From positions 1-7,900 of the forward strand of contig QHWF01000378.1 in assembly GCA_003222455.1 (NCBI GenBank): 7,900 nt of DNA, written 5' to 3'. This DNA is from Acidobacteriota bacterium. Lineage in GTDB: Bacteria; Acidobacteriota; Vicinamibacteria; Vicinamibacterales; CAVVIG01. Position numbers and translations under genes: made by a program. Shown here piece by piece: positions 7,011 through 7,900 of the stretch. The notes under the pieces are model-generated. The model did not search any database. It was not told where the DNA came from and worked only from the letters and a program-made list of their open reading frames with translations. The first letter of the stretch is position 1, and each line of letters opens with the position of its first letter.

Positions 7011-7900
7011 CACGCAGCGAACATCCTCTCTTTGGTCTCTCGCAAAATCGTCCGCGGCTCACCAGCGGCTGCGAGCGCCCTCAACCCTCCCGCAGCCAAA
7101 ACTTCCGGTGTCTGCCAGATATGCAGATTCTCGAGTCCTTCAGTACCTGCGATCGCGAACTGGTCCGCGATCGCTTCGATGGCACGGGTCGCCGGCGCCG
7201 GCATCGCGGCCAGCCACGACGCGTGCTTGTAGCGAAACGCCAGCGTCCGGTCCTCCCGCGTCCTCGGCGCAAGACCGTAGGCGAGGTCAGCCAGCACGTC
7301 GTACAAGTCGTAGTCGTTCATCTGCTCGACCATGCGCAGCACGCTCGGCGAGTAGCCCGCGCCGACGATCAGCGCGATCATTTCCTCGCGGTCCGGCGGA
7401 TTCACCCACCGTGCGCGGAAGTTCTCGAGCGTCGGGCACTCATCGATCAGCTGTTTGGAAAGACCAGCGCGATAGTCGTCGATAGCAATCGGCATCGCCT
7501 GCCCGCCGACGGAGCCGACGATGAACTGCCCGAGGTTGCTCACGGCGACCTCGAAGCCGTCGACGATGACGGGCGGGATCGGCGGTGGCGGCGGCAGACC
7601 GCCGTCGCCTCCCGGGCCGGCTGGTCCCTCGGGTCCCTTCGGATCCGAGAAGAACGGCAAACCGAACAGGCGCGTCGCGCCTGTGTCGTCGTAGACGGTG
7701 AACATCAGCTTGCCGGTTGGCTCGTCGATGCGCGTCCCACGGCCGATCATCTGGTAGAACGAGATCGGGCTCTTCATGTATCGGAAGAACGCGATGTTCC
7801 GCACGCCCGGCACGTCGACTCCCGTGGTCAGCAGTTCCACCGTCGTCGCGATGAAGTGCGACGAAGCCGAACCGCGGAAGTCGGGGAGCGCGTCGTTGCC
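7010..7900 (-). CDS. hsdR: Type I restriction-modification system, restriction (R) subunit, C-terminal part
   Basis: The frame is open to the window edge and ends at TGA 7012-7010, leaving 296 residues of a protein that is normally much longer; the nuclease and first helicase lobe lie outside. The visible start is the end of the second helicase lobe: motif V (ELLTTGVDVPG, about residues 22-32) and motif VI (YQMIGRGTRID, about 49-59), which couple ATP hydrolysis to DNA translocation. A low-complexity linker at about 86-110 (Gly-Pro triplets, then a run of prolines) joins this to an EcoEI-type C-terminal domain (FEVAVSNLGQFIVG; NPPDREEMIALIVGAG; YDLYDVLADLAYGL) thought to contact the methyltransferase. 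It lies 13 bases upstream of hsdS on the same strand, so it is the earlier gene of the same operon. The promoter is outside the window. Confidence 0.93.
   Translation of the reverse strand, partial: GNDALPDFRGSASSHFIATTVELLTTGVDVPGVRNIAFFRYMKSPISFYQMIGRGTRIDEPTGKLMFTVYDDTGATRLFGLPFFSDPKGPEGPAGPGGDGGLPPPPPIPPVIVDGFEVAVSNLGQFIVGSVGGQAMPIAIDDYRAGLSKQLIDECPTLENFRARWVNPPDREEMIALIVGAGYSPSVLRMVEQMNDYDLYDVLADLAYGLAPRTREDRTLAFRYKHASWLAAMPAPATRAIEAIADQFAIAGTEGLENLHIWQTPEVLAAGGLRALAAAGEPRTILRETKERMFAA

Overview
The window is GC-rich, with long antisense open frames typical of high-GC DNA. It looks like a chromosomal fragment of a soil or environmental bacterium. A large secreted CocE/NonD-type hydrolase, short 9-bp-period repeats and a type I restriction system suggest Acidobacteriota (for example Vicinamibacteria), but this is only an inference from style; no marker gene is present.

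Layout, left to right. (1) Bases 1-417, plus strand: the C-terminal end of a protein I do not recognise, cut by the window edge. (2) Bases 432-787, minus strand: two tiny genes overlapping by 4 bases (GTGA), both hypothetical. (3) Bases 787-863: a composite repeat made of six 9-bp units and, 4 bases away, a perfect 8-bp-stem palindrome. It covers the 3' end and stop codon of the next gene. (4) Bases 831-2813, minus strand: a secreted CocE/NonD-family serine hydrolase of 660 residues with an apparent Ser-Asp-His triad. (5) Bases 2814-2996: a gene-free stretch with a second, unrelated 9-bp-period repeat. (6) Bases 2997-3779, minus strand: a two-gene operon (a small DUF5678-like protein, then a retropepsin-like aspartic protease) with a clear sigma70-type promoter at 3838-3866. 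(7) Bases 3975-7900, minus strand: a type I restriction-modification operon transcribed hsdR (5' part outside the window), hsdS, hsdM.

The hsd genes are tightly packed (13 and 4 bases between stop and start). HsdS appears to start with TTG and HsdM with GTG, each shortly after the stop of the gene before it. Together they would form a multisubunit enzyme: HsdS recognises a bipartite DNA site, HsdM methylates adenine there, and HsdR translocates and cleaves unmodified DNA. The family looks EcoEI-like. The protease operon follows hsdM on the same strand but has its own promoter, so a shared function is possible but not shown.

I see no clearly novel system. The points most worth a second look are the composite repeat that supplies the end of the hydrolase gene, the overlapping micro-gene pair, the collagen-like linker in HsdR, and the protease operon beside the restriction system. 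No tRNA, rRNA, CRISPR array, transposase or integrase was found, and no gene-free stretch exceeds 300 bases.
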